Source: Comamonadaceae bacterium
Lineage (GTDB): Bacteria; Pseudomonadota; Gammaproteobacteria; Burkholderiales; Burkholderiaceae_C
Length of the DNA: 36,502 nucleotides
Assembly: GCA_027486555.1 (NCBI GenBank)
Contig: JAIXOX010000107.1
Span: 1-36,502 of the forward strand
Direction of reading: 5' to 3'
The position numbers and the translations under genes are program-made. Under the pieces are notes generated by a model. That model was not told where the DNA came from. It did no database searches and worked only from the letters and a program-made list of their open reading frames with translations. Positions 23,667-31,941 of this stretch are shown here, piece after piece (position 1 is the first letter of the stretch; every line of letters begins with the position of its first letter).

Positions 23667-25100
23667 ATGCACAAAATGTTGATCGGCGATCAGTGGATCC
23701 ATGCACAAGACGGCCGTGGTCTGCCAGTGACTAACCCCAGCGATGGTCAAGTATTTGATTCAATTTCTCGCGGTGGGGCCCATGAAATTGACCTCGCTGT
23801 CAAGGCCGCACGGGCTGCATTGTCGGGACCATGGGGTGCCATGACCCTGACCGACAAGGGCCGCATTCTGGTCAAGATTTCTCAAAAGGTTTTGGACCAC
23901 GAGGAAGAGTTGGCCCAACTTGAAGCGTGCGATACAGGCAAACCCATCACCACTGCCCGAAATGACATCAAGGTGTTGGCTCGTTATTTTGAGTTCTACG
24001 GTACAGCAGCCGACAAGATTCACGGAGAAGTTATCCCCTTCGTCAGCGGGCATCAGGTCAGCCTGATACGCGAACCTTTGGGCGTGACAGCGCACATTAT
24101 TCCTTGGAACTACCCTGCTCAAATGTTGGGCCGCACTGTAGCCCCCGCATTGGCAGTGGGCAATGCCACCGTGCTCAAGCCTGCTGAGGACACCAGTTTG
24201 TCCGCTTTGCGAGTGGCTGAGTTGGCCTTAGAAGCTGGTTTGCCACCGGGTGTCTTGAATGTGGTGACCGGCTTGGGTGAAGAAGCTGGTGCGGCGCTGG
24301 CTGCTCACCCTGGCATCAATTTCATTTCGTTCACTGGTTCGAACGAAGTGGGCACCTTGGTACAACAAGCGGCCGCTAAGCACGCAGTCAAGTGCGTTCT
24401 GGAGCTGGGGGGCAAGTCGCCGCAAATTGTGTTCGACGATGTTGACGTCGAACGTGCTGTACCCATCATCGTTCGGGCCATTGTTCAAAATGCGGGTCAA
24501 ACGTGTACGGCGGGCAGTCGCCTTTTGGTGCAACGCACAATTTTTGACAGCTTCGTCACCAAAGTAGCAGAGGCCTTTGCCAAAGTAAAAGTTGGCACAC
24601 CCGAGATGGACCTCGACTGTGGCCCGGTCATGAATCCTGCGCAATTTGCACGCGTTAACCGCTACATCGACCAAGCACGAGACAGTGGTGTGCCTGTTTT
24701 GGCGGAAGGCACTCTGGCCCCTGGCCTTAGCGTTTCGGGCTACTTTGTCAAGCCCACTTTGTTTGGGCCTGTTCCACGTAACCATGCTCTGGCTTGTGAG
24801 GAAGTCTTTGGTCCAGTATTGAGCGCTATGCCGTTTGATGATGAGGCAGATGCCATAGCACTAGCGAATGGCACCGATTACGGTTTGCTGGCAGCTGTCT
24901 GGACGGAGAATGCTGGCCGATTACAACGCGTGGCCAAGGCTGTTCAAGCCGGTCAAGTGTTCATGAACTGCTACGGTGCAGGCGGTGGTGTGGAGTTGCC
25001 ATTTGGCGGAACAAAACGCAGTGGACACGGACGTGAAAAGGGTTTGTTGGCGCTCGAAGAACTCAGCTCTTGCAAGACCTTGGTTCATTACCACGGTTGA
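23667..25100 (+). CDS. NAD(P)-dependent aldehyde dehydrogenase
   Basis: 477 residues from ATG 23667 (AGGA seven bases upstream); the frame is open to 23565 but that stretch is the promoter/operator region. Complete ALDH motifs: IIPWNYPAQMLGRTVAPALA, FTGSNEVG, catalytic base glutamate 246 in CVLELGGKSP, nucleophile cysteine 280 in QNAGQTCTAG, and EEVFGPVLSAMPFDD. It oxidises an aldehyde to the acid in the cytoplasm, consistent with a pathway in which the SDR makes an aldehyde and the CoA-transferase activates the acid. The closest functional group (betaine-aldehyde, vanillin, others) cannot be decided by eye. Confidence 0.94.
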   Translation: MHKMLIGDQWIHAQDGRGLPVTNPSDGQVFDSISRGGAHEIDLAVKAARAALSGPWGAMTLTDKGRILVKISQKVLDHEEELAQLEACDTGKPITTARNDIKVLARYFEFYGTAADKIHGEVIPFVSGHQVSLIREPLGVTAHIIPWNYPAQMLGRTVAPALAVGNATVLKPAEDTSLSALRVAELALEAGLPPGVLNVVTGLGEEAGAALAAHPGINFISFTGSNEVGTLVQQAAAKHAVKCVLELGGKSPQIVFDDVDVERAVPIIVRAIVQNAGQTCTAGSRLLVQRTIFDSFVTKVAEAFAKVKVGTPEMDLDCGPVMNPAQFARVNRYIDQARDSGVPVLAEGTLAPGLSVSGYFVKPTLFGPVPRNHALACEEVFGPVLSAMPFDDEADAIALANGTDYGLLAAVWTENAGRLQRVAKAVQAGQVFMNCYGAGGGVELPFGGTKRSGHGREKGLLALEELSSCKTLVHYHG

Positions 25101-25333
25101 AACACCCAGTGAGATAAATCAGGAAAACCCTGCAAGGGAAAATTACAGTCTTTGCAGGTGCCTCCTAAGGCTTTGATGGGCCAGTGTGCTTTGCCACAGT
25201 GTTGACACAGCCATCGGTGTGAGCAGTTTAAAAAAACTGCGTTTGTGTTGATTGAAGTCCAACTGCTTTGCCCTGCAAGCCCATCAATGAATGCGTTGTC
25301 AATATTTTTTGGAGTGCCGCACAGGTGCCTGCT
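25088..25333 (-). other. Possible cryptic zinc-ribbon ORF or pseudogene
   Basis: An 81-codon open frame with no ATG, GTG or TTG start in phase, ending in TAA at 25090-25088, 13 bases inside the end of the aldehyde dehydrogenase gene on the other strand. It reads, in part, VFLNCSHRWLCQHCGKAHWP and LGGTCKDCNFPLQGF: cysteines 43, 46, 60 and 63 form a CX2C-X13-CX2C zinc-ribbon pattern, with another HLC and NCSH nearby. A TGA separates it from an in-phase ATG at 25345 (ATG CGC TGT TGA). It could be a degraded gene, a gene with an unusual start, or chance. I do not recognise a family. Confidence 0.3.
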
Positions 25334-25344
25334 TCAACAGCGCA

Positions 25345-25375
25345 TTGCCTTGCGCAGATATTGTGCGCAAGGCAA
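25345..25375. repeat. Perfect 12-bp inverted repeat (hairpin)
   Basis: TTGCCTTGCGCA at 25345-25356 pairs exactly with TGCGCAAGGCAA at 25364-25375 around a 7-base loop. No T-run follows on either strand, so it is not a standard terminator. Apart from this hairpin and the cryptic ORF, the 407 bases between the aldehyde dehydrogenase and csbD-like genes show nothing recognisable. Confidence 0.8.
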
Positions 25376-25507
25376 CCGTGGCACATCAACATGTGAGTCG
25401 CTCCGGGTTTGAACTGACCCGCAGGAGTTAAGCATTGGCAAGTTTCTTAAGTTGAATTCACCCAAGTCAGCTGCCCTGCTTAGACACGAAAAAATCGTCT
25501 TTTAAAA

Positions 25508-25690
25508 CTATAGTTTTTTGCTGATAGCCGACTTTACATCGCCGACCTTGGATTGAACAATGCCGATATTTTTCTGTATCGCACCCTTTATTTCAAGTTC
25601 TTTATTGCCCACGACTTCGCCCACTGTCTCTTTGACTTTGCCAATCACCTCGTTGGTACGTCCTTCGACTTGATCTTTGTTGATGCTCAT
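25508..25690 (-). CDS. CsbD-family stress-response protein
   Basis: 60 residues, the normal size of CsbD-like proteins. MSINKDQVEGRTNEVIGKVK, followed by ETVGEVVGNKELEIKGAIQK, is the family signature; the rest is charged, helical and Lys-rich. AAGGGG lies about 7 bases before the ATG. These small cytoplasmic proteins are abundant under general stress and stationary phase; their molecular role is unknown. The upstream region carries the palindrome ATGTCGACAT (25720-25729), which might be a regulatory site. Divergent from the PsiE-type gene. Confidence 0.9.
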   Translation of the reverse strand: MSINKDQVEGRTNEVIGKVKETVGEVVGNKELEIKGAIQKNIGIVQSKVGDVKSAISKKL

Positions 25691-25969
25691 GATATGCCCC
25701 TTGATAGTTGATCGACCTTATGTCGACATGCGATGAAAATCGCACTCTTTCAGGTTAGCGTTTAAACAAGCAATGGTCTGTGCGCAAGCGAACCGATTTG
25801 ATCGGCCGCCACTCTTTGAGAGTGAAGCTCACCACACCATAACTGTCGGCGTTCTGCGGCCGTGGGCTAGCGCACAGTGCTTGAGCATTTGAATCCGCCA
25901 TGTTTCACTTGCACTTCGCAGCGAAATACGTCTAACATGGAAACTACCCCATGAAGGAAGGAGAGTTCA

Positions 25970-26329
25970 GTGACGATAAAACGCATTATTGATGTGACTG
26001 AAAAGTGTTTCTTGGTGATCATTGCCCTTTTTACAGTCGGAGCGATGGTTCAAGAAATCATGGTTCTGATTGAGCAGCGCAGGGTGGAGTTGAAAGACCT
26101 GCTGTTGATGTTCATTTATGCAGAAGTTTTGGGCATGCTCGGGGCCTTTTACAGCAGTCACAGGATTCCAATCACCATACCTTTGATTATTGCCATGACG
26201 GCATTGAGTCGTTTGATCATTCTTCAAGGGAAGGACGGAGACCCCTCCATTCTTTTATATGAGAGCGGCTCTATTTTGTTGATTGCTATTGCATGTTGGG
26301 TGATCAGCCATTTGCATGACCGTGATTAA
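25970..26329 (+). CDS. psiE: PsiE-family phosphate-starvation-inducible membrane protein
   Basis: 119 residues from a GTG start preceded by GGAAGGAGAG, a strong ribosome-binding site. Four predicted transmembrane helices: TEKCFLVIIALFTVGAMVQE, DLLLMFIYAEVLGMLGAFY, IPITIPLIIAMTALSRLIIL and SGSILLIAIACWVISHL. The LLLMFIYAEV and SRLIIL segments match the PsiE family, slightly shorter than the E. coli protein (136 residues). An inner-membrane protein of unknown mechanism, induced by phosphate limitation in E. coli. No pho box was recognised upstream. Confidence 0.85.
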   Translation: MTIKRIIDVTEKCFLVIIALFTVGAMVQEIMVLIEQRRVELKDLLLMFIYAEVLGMLGAFYSSHRIPITIPLIIAMTALSRLIILQGKDGDPSILLYESGSILLIAIACWVISHLHDRD

Positions 26330-26424
26330 ATTCAGTCCCTTGGGACGACGACACTGACATGGTCAAAATTTCAGCCTAGTGCCAACATAGTTACAAGTCC
26401 AAAATATTCGCAACAGGAATTTTT

Positions 26425-26877
26425 ATGAGCACCGTAAAAACATGCTTGGAGCAAAAGCCCCAACCCGTGGTTGTCATCAGCGCCAAACCCGATGACAAAG
26501 TGCTTGTCGCTTTGCAACTCATGCGCGATAACCGTGTGAGGGCGGTCCTGGTTATCAACGAAGACAAGTTGGTGGGTATCCTTACGCAGGGCGATTGCGC
26601 CATCAAGGTGCTGCTGCCAGGTCTTGACGCCAAACAAGTCATGGTCAAAGAAGTCATGACGCCCGATCCGCTCTCGGTCAGACTTCAGGATCCCATTGAG
26701 GCCTGCACTGGCTTGATGGCAACTCGCAACTTTCGCCATTTACCGGTTGTTGAAGCTGGGCGGGTCGTTGGTGTGATTTCAATTGGTGATGTCGTCAAAG
26801 ACAGCATTCGCCAAATGGGTCAGCAAATTGGATTTTTAGAGACCTACATCAAGGGCCACAGCGCCGATCTTTCCTGA
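26425..26877 (+). CDS. CBS-domain pair protein
   Basis: 150 residues consisting of two CBS motifs with little else: first around residues 15-70 (ALQLMRDNRVRAVLVINEDK, LVGILTQGDCAIKVL), second around 75-135 (VKEVMTPDPLSVRLQDPIEA, HLPVVEAGRVVGVISIGDVV). CBS pairs bind adenine nucleotides such as AMP, ATP or SAM, and act as energy sensors. ACAGGAA precedes the ATG. Stand-alone proteins like this are common in betaproteobacteria; the partner is unknown. It may be read with the psiE gene 95 bases upstream. Confidence 0.92.
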   Translation: MSTVKTCLEQKPQPVVVISAKPDDKVLVALQLMRDNRVRAVLVINEDKLVGILTQGDCAIKVLLPGLDAKQVMVKEVMTPDPLSVRLQDPIEACTGLMATRNFRHLPVVEAGRVVGVISIGDVVKDSIRQMGQQIGFLETYIKGHSADLS

Positions 26878-26927
26878 TGGAATTGCCCTGTCTGGGCACC
26901 CATCTGCGATAGCTCAAAAATCAATGA

Positions 26928-27134
26928 TCACGGCTGATCGCTGGCCTTTGAATTGCCATTGGCTTGAAGTGCGCGTGTGAGTCGATCAAAAGCCAAATCT
27001 GCTGCAATGGCCAGCAACCCCACCTTCACGGCCCCTTGCAGCGCTGTCTCGTCTTGCAGAACACGGTACAGGGTTGAGCTCACTGCGTTGCAAGTTGTGC
27101 AAGCTTTGATGCGGGATCGAACAGGTTTTGACAT
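26928..27134 (-). CDS. Small hypothetical protein
   Basis: 68 residues, starting 11 bases after the stop of the exonuclease/GIY-YIG gene on the same strand, so probably translated from the same mRNA; no clear ribosome-binding site. An N-terminal basic stretch with a CTTC pair (MSKPVRSRIKACTTCNAVSS) is followed by a helix-prone segment with a hydrophobic patch (AVKVGLLAIAADLAFDRLTR). No family recognised. Weakly supported as a real gene by position and protein-like composition. Confidence 0.5.
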   Translation of the reverse strand: MSKPVRSRIKACTTCNAVSSTLYRVLQDETALQGAVKVGLLAIAADLAFDRLTRALQANGNSKASDQP

Positions 27135-27145
27135 ATTGATGATGG

Positions 27146-28579
27146 TCAGTCGATTTCGTCATGCGAAGCCGCCGCTTCTTGTTTGCTGTAAAGCTTCACA
27201 ACATTTGTTTGATGAGCACCCGTTAGAACCTTTTTGACGATCTTGTAAATGTCGAGATCAAAGTCCATCTCTTGGGACTGGGCAAGGTTGTCCAGCTCAT
27301 CGTGGTCTTTGGCGGTGCCCAAGTAACACCATTTGTTGATCACCAGCATGCTGTGCCCATCTTTGATGGCCACCGCACCAGTAAATGGCCAAACCGGGAC
27401 CTTGTAAAGCTGGAGCGCTGTTTGCAACTTGAGGTTGTGTACCGCCAAAGACACTTTGCCAATGCATGCGCCGTGGCATTGTTTGACTTGGTAGCCAAAA
27501 CAAGGTTTGCCCTCGTCCACTTTTTCCAAGCCCAGCAAGGCCTCACACAGTTGGTATTTTTTGGCGACGGCAGCCAAGTAAGCCAGCGCTTCTTTCTTGT
27601 TGCTGAAAAGCCCGTACAAATGGTCTTGAAAGCCAGGTTGCAAATGTTTGTGCGTGATGAGTGTGGGGCGTTGAAGGCCCGAGGGTTCTGGGCTCAATTG
27701 CCATGCGCACAGGTCTTTGGAGCGCCGAAGCTTGATGTTCGTGCTGGGCATGCGTTCCTTGATGAGCTTGGCCTCCAAAATCAAAGCACTCAATTCGCCG
27801 CTTGTCTCGATCCACTCGATGTGGTGCACCTGTTGGGACAGTTTCATTTCTTTGCGTACAGTCAGCGCGCTTTGGAAATGGCTCATCACACGGCTGCGCA
27901 TGGAAATGCTTTTGCCGATGTACAAAGGGGCGTGGTGTTCGCCATAAAAAATATAACAACCCGGTGTGTCAGGTATCCCATCGATGACAGATGGGTTGAT
28001 GTTGGGCGGCAAGCTCACACTGCCGAGCAACTCATTGACCGCCTCCAGCAGACGCGCTGGACCGAAAGTTTTTTCACACACACGCCAAAACTGGACCAGC
28101 AAATCGGCGTCGCCCAGGGCTCTGTGCCTTGCGCTGACCTTGAGTCCGTGTACGGCCACGATGGTGTCCAAGTTGTGCCGGGCCTGTTGCGGAAAAAGCA
28201 GTCGCGACAGCTTGACGGTGCACAGCACCTTGGGCCGAAAATCCATCCCCAATCGTTTGAACGAGGCTTTGATGAAGCCGTAGTCAAAGCGTGCGTTGTG
28301 CGCGACAAAAATCTTGCCTTCCAGCTCTTTTTTGATTTGCAGCGCGAGCTCGTCAAATGGCGGGCGACCCGCCACCATGTCAGGCGTGATGCCCGTCAGT
28401 CTCTGGATGTTTTGAGGAATGAAAGTCTGGGGATCGAGCAAGCATTCCCAAGCACTTTCATGGCCGTTGGCCAGTGTCTTGATGCCGATTTCAGTGATCC
28501 GGTCACGATCGGCATTGCCGCCGGTGGTTTCGATGTCGACAAAGGCAAGAACAGGGAACTCGGTGTCTGGGGGTTTCAT
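27146..28579 (-). CDS. DEDDh 3'-5' exonuclease fused to GIY-YIG (Cho/UvrC-like) nuclease
   Basis: 477 residues. Residues ~8-175 are a DnaQ-type exonuclease: FVDIETTGG (Exo I, acidic pair), VAHNARFDYGFI (Exo II) and HRALGDADLL (Exo III with the DEDDh histidine). Residues ~205-290 are a GIY-YIG nuclease like that of UvrC and Cho: PGCYIFYGEHHAPLYIGKSI, SMRSRVMSHF, and LILEAKLIKE with the metal-binding glutamate. The remainder contains a cysteine cluster (CFGYQVKQCHGACIGK) as in UvrC/Cho. It probably acts in DNA repair, coupling an incision to trimming. This fused architecture is known in Cho-like proteins. No UvrD/UvrB-type partner lies nearby. Confidence 0.93.
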   Translation of the reverse strand: MKPPDTEFPVLAFVDIETTGGNADRDRITEIGIKTLANGHESAWECLLDPQTFIPQNIQRLTGITPDMVAGRPPFDELALQIKKELEGKIFVAHNARFDYGFIKASFKRLGMDFRPKVLCTVKLSRLLFPQQARHNLDTIVAVHGLKVSARHRALGDADLLVQFWRVCEKTFGPARLLEAVNELLGSVSLPPNINPSVIDGIPDTPGCYIFYGEHHAPLYIGKSISMRSRVMSHFQSALTVRKEMKLSQQVHHIEWIETSGELSALILEAKLIKERMPSTNIKLRRSKDLCAWQLSPEPSGLQRPTLITHKHLQPGFQDHLYGLFSNKKEALAYLAAVAKKYQLCEALLGLEKVDEGKPCFGYQVKQCHGACIGKVSLAVHNLKLQTALQLYKVPVWPFTGAVAIKDGHSMLVINKWCYLGTAKDHDELDNLAQSQEMDFDLDIYKIVKKVLTGAHQTNVVKLYSKQEAAASHDEID

Positions 28580-28735
28580 TCAATAGAGCCATGGGCGGAG
28601 GGTTGCGACCAAATCCTACCTAAACCCATAAAGTGTGCTGACGGTCAGGCCCATTGGGCCATGCTGGGTGTCGCTGACCACAATGAACGACACAATGGCG
28701 CTGCCACACCTCCTCCAACACATCCTCTCTGATTC

Positions 28736-29398
28736 ATGCCTCATTTAAGTTTAATTTCAGTGGGACACGCTCACCAGCAGGGCGAATGGCTATTTGAAGG
28801 TCTGTCGTTTGACTTGGCCTTGGGTGAGCATGTGGCCATTCAAGGCACATCGGGTTGTGGCAAGTCCACATTGCTCAACATCATGGCTGGGCTCGAGGTC
28901 CCGACACATGGAGAGGTGCGTTGGTCTGGCGAGGCCACCGCTGCATGGTCGGCTGAGCAGCGGCGCGCTTGTCGTCAAGCCGACATGGGTTTTGTATTTC
29001 AGGCGTTTCACTTGCTGCCGCATTTGTCGGCGCTTCAAAACGTCATGGTGCCTTGTTTGTTGGGTGGAGCGTCTGGCCAAGACGCCGCCCAGTCGGCGCG
29101 GGAATTGTTGGGCGACTTGGGCTTGGCCACACGGCTAGACGCCAAGCCCAAGAGTTTGTCGGGTGGTGAACAGCAACGCGTGGCGCTGGCGCGTGCGCTG
29201 GTGCATCGGCCCAAAGTGGTGTTTGCCGACGAGCCCACCGGCAATCTGGACACCGACACCGCCGCCAAGACCCTGGCCCTGCTGATTGGCTTGTGCACAG
29301 AGCGCCAGACCAGTCTGGTCATGGTCACCCATTCTGACGAGGCGGCCAGGGCCATGGGCAGAACGCTGCGCCTGACCAAAAAGGGTTTGGTGTGTTGA
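28736..29398 (+). CDS. ABC transporter ATPase (LolD/MacB type)
   Basis: 220 residues, typical of LolD/DevA-type ATPases. Walker A GTSGCGKST, Q-loop FVFQAFHLLP, signature LSGGEQQRVALARAL, Walker B VVFADEPTGNLD and the H-loop VTHSDEAAR are intact. The stop overlaps the permease start (GTGTTGA), so the two are translationally coupled. It powers the adjacent FtsX-like permease, a mechanotransmission transporter class that moves lipids, lipoproteins or peptides rather than importing sugar. Substrate unknown. Confidence 0.94.
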   Translation: MPHLSLISVGHAHQQGEWLFEGLSFDLALGEHVAIQGTSGCGKSTLLNIMAGLEVPTHGEVRWSGEATAAWSAEQRRACRQADMGFVFQAFHLLPHLSALQNVMVPCLLGGASGQDAAQSARELLGDLGLATRLDAKPKSLSGGEQQRVALARALVHRPKVVFADEPTGNLDTDTAAKTLALLIGLCTERQTSLVMVTHSDEAARAMGRTLRLTKKGLVC

Positions 29399-31941
29399 GC
29401 TTGACGGGCCAGCAGGTCCTTTTCTTGTGGCTGTTGAAAGGCGCCTCCATCCAAGCCTGGACGCGCTGGTTGGTCGCGCTGGTGATGGTCGCCATCGGTG
29501 TGATGCTGGCGGTGGCCATCCACACCGTGAACCATTCGGCACTGGCTTCGTTTGGCCAAGCCTTGGACACGGTCAATGGCCAAGCCTCGGCCCAGTTGGT
29601 CGCGCCTTTGGGCGAGATGGACGACCGGCAAATCGAGGATTGGGACCTCCGTCGGGCGGCTTTGGGCATCCAAACCGTGAGCCCTGTGCTGGTGGTGCGT
29701 ACCGATCAACTGACGGTGCTGGGCCTGGATATTTTCAAAGCCGCCGTGGTGTCGCCGTCTTTGCTGCCCTCTTTGTCGACATCTTCAGAGGGCGATACAG
29801 GTGATTTTTTCAATGCCAAGGCACTGTTTTTGTCGCGTGCAGCTTTGGACGCTTTGAAGGTCCAAGTGGGCGACAGCATCTCCCTGCGGCACGGTCTCGA
29901 TTCGGTGTCTTTGCAAGTGGCGGGTGAAGTGCCAGGCGCTGCAAGTCAAGTGATTGGTGTGATGGACATTGGCAGCGCGCAATGGGCATTCAAGCGCCTG
30001 GGTGTGGTGTCTAGGCTGGACCTGCGTCTCGAAGACTGGCAAAGCACACAAGGGCTCAGTGATGCCTTGAAAGCGCAGTCCGAACCCCTGCAATTGGTGG
30101 CCACACCAGACCGCGACCGGCGCATGTCGCTGCTGTCGCGGGCCTACCGAGTGAACCTGACAGTGCTGGCCATGGTGGCCTTGCTCACGGGCGGCTTTTT
30201 GGTGTCCACAGCGGTGCATTTGTCCATTGTTCGCCAGCGCTCTGAGCTGGCTTTGTTGGGTGTGCTGGGGGCCAGCGAGTCTTGGCTGCGGCGCTTTGTT
30301 TGGGCGCAAGGCGGGCTGATTGGCGCATTGGGCGGCGTGTTGGGTGTGGGCATGGGCTTGTTGTTGGCAGCCGTATTGATGCGCATCGTGGGCGGTGACT
30401 TGGGCGGCAATTACTTTTCGGGTGCGCCTGCCGCCATGGTCATTGACTGGGGGGCGCTGTTTGTTTTTGCAATGGCCGCGGTGCTGATGGGCTTGGCGTC
30501 TGCGTGGCTGCCTTTGTCGCAAATCAATTGGCGTCGGCCCATGGCTTTGTTGCGTGCGGGCCAAGCCGAAACCCTGGTGCTGAGCTTGCCCACTTTGAAA
30601 TGGAGTCTGCTGAGCGCTGCGCTGGCCGTGGTGTTGCTCATGTTGCCCACACTGGACGAGTTGCCTTGGGCCGCTTACGGGGCGATTGCGGCTCTGCTGT
30701 GCGCCGGGCTTTTGGCGGTGCCGTGGATTCTGTCCAAGCTCTGGGGTGGCTTGTCGCGCGTTGTGGCGCCTTTGCGCGTCCCGGCTGTGGTGCGTTTGGC
30801 CGTTTGGCGTCTGGCGCAAGCGCCCTCAGCGGCCACGCCTTTGATTGCGGGCACAGTGGCGGCGTTTTCATTGACCGTGGCCATGATGGTCATGGTCAGC
30901 AGTTTCAGAACCTCGGTGTCGGATTGGTTGGGTTTGGTGTTGCCTGCTGACCTTTACACCAGCAGCCAGTCGATGGTCGATCAGCCGGGGTTTGACCCGG
31001 CGGTGCAGAACTTGGTGGCCCAAGTGCCTCAAGTGCAAAAGGTGGAAACCAGCCGACAAAGAAATCTGCGCATCGCCAACGACCGTCCTGAAGTGGTCTT
31101 GATTGCGAAGCCTGTGAACTTGCAAGACCCCATGCAGTCGGTGGCCTTGGTCGGCTTGTCCAAGTTGCCGCCTGTGGATGATCAAACGCATCGGGTGGTT
31201 TTTGGCTCTGAGGCCATGGCCGACCTGTACGGCTGGCGTGTGGGCGCAGAAGCCAGCTTGCCAATTGGCTCGCAAGGCCCGTCCAAAGTGTGGGTCGGTG
31301 GCTTGTACCGAGACTATGGCCGCCAACACGGCTCGGTGATCATGTCCAACACAGACTACGAAGCCATCACGGGGGACCGTTCGCGCTCCAGCGTTTCGGT
31401 TTGGGTAGAAAACGGTGCAGACACAGCGCAAGTCATTGCCAACATCCAGCGCCAGGTGCCTGAACTCACCCAGCTCAAATGGATCAGCGCCAGCGATGTG
31501 CGCCAGCTGTCGCTCAAAATTTTTGACCGCAGTTTTGCCATGACTTACGCCCTGGAAGCTGCGGCTTTGTTTGTGGCGCTGTTTTCGGTGGCGGCGGGTG
31601 TCACCGGTCAGTTGCTTTTGAGGCGGCGCGAGTTTGGCTTGCTGGCGCACTTGGGGTTGTCACAGAAAGACAGTTTGCGCTTGGTGTCTTTGGAAGTCGG
31701 TTTGCTCTTGGCTGTGGCCGTGGTGTGGGCCAGTGTCTTGGGGGGTTTGATGAGCCAGATCTTGATCCACAAAGTCAACCCAGAGTCTTTTCACTGGACC
31801 ATGAACACGCACTTTGATGCGGGGCAATGGTTGGCAATCAGCGCAGTGCTGCTGGTACTGGGCGTGCTGGCGGCGCGTTGGGCAGCAGGCCAAGGGCTGG
31901 ATTCGAAACGCTTGGCAGAAAGCCTGAGGGCCGATTGGTGA
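29392..31941 (+). CDS. FtsX-like ABC permease, double module
   Basis: 849 residues from GTG 29392 (TTG 29395 possible). N-terminal transmembrane helix (WLVALVMVAIGVMLAVAIHT), a periplasmic domain to ~residue 245, then helices around 250-480 (VALLTGGFLVSTAVHLSIVR, VFAMAAVLMGLASAW, SAALAVVLLMLPTL), a second periplasmic domain ~510-715, and a C-terminal FtsX domain (AAALFVALFSVAAGVTGQLL, LGLLLAVAVVWASVLGG-like segment, WLAISAVLLVLGVLAARWA). Two FtsX modules in one chain match the AttF/AttG or YbbP style. Its ATPase precedes it and an exported CrtC/AttH-type protein follows, an arrangement like the attEFGH operons. Confidence 0.92.
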   Translation: MLSLTGQQVLFLWLLKGASIQAWTRWLVALVMVAIGVMLAVAIHTVNHSALASFGQALDTVNGQASAQLVAPLGEMDDRQIEDWDLRRAALGIQTVSPVLVVRTDQLTVLGLDIFKAAVVSPSLLPSLSTSSEGDTGDFFNAKALFLSRAALDALKVQVGDSISLRHGLDSVSLQVAGEVPGAASQVIGVMDIGSAQWAFKRLGVVSRLDLRLEDWQSTQGLSDALKAQSEPLQLVATPDRDRRMSLLSRAYRVNLTVLAMVALLTGGFLVSTAVHLSIVRQRSELALLGVLGASESWLRRFVWAQGGLIGALGGVLGVGMGLLLAAVLMRIVGGDLGGNYFSGAPAAMVIDWGALFVFAMAAVLMGLASAWLPLSQINWRRPMALLRAGQAETLVLSLPTLKWSLLSAALAVVLLMLPTLDELPWAAYGAIAALLCAGLLAVPWILSKLWGGLSRVVAPLRVPAVVRLAVWRLAQAPSAATPLIAGTVAAFSLTVAMMVMVSSFRTSVSDWLGLVLPADLYTSSQSMVDQPGFDPAVQNLVAQVPQVQKVETSRQRNLRIANDRPEVVLIAKPVNLQDPMQSVALVGLSKLPPVDDQTHRVVFGSEAMADLYGWRVGAEASLPIGSQGPSKVWVGGLYRDYGRQHGSVIMSNTDYEAITGDRSRSSVSVWVENGADTAQVIANIQRQVPELTQLKWISASDVRQLSLKIFDRSFAMTYALEAAALFVALFSVAAGVTGQLLLRRREFGLLAHLGLSQKDSLRLVSLEVGLLLAVAVVWASVLGGLMSQILIHKVNPESFHWTMNTHFDAGQWLAISAVLLVLGVLAARWAAGQGLDSKRLAESLRADW

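Noticed and set aside
25334..25345. Selenocysteine recoding at the TGA of the cryptic zinc-ribbon ORF
   Set aside because: A Cys-TGA pair is suggestive, but the strong hairpin lies upstream rather than just downstream of the TGA, the frame has no ribosome-binding site, and a decayed gene is simpler.
27272..28732. 486-codon open frame on the + strand
   Set aside because: It is antisense to the DEDDh/GIY-YIG nuclease gene, whose minus-strand frame has intact catalytic motifs; the + frame shows no recognisable motif and follows from the codon bias of the true gene.
29785..30819. 344-codon open frame on the minus strand
   Set aside because: Antisense to the FtsX-like permease gene; its product is an Arg/Gln/His-rich sequence typical of shadow frames.
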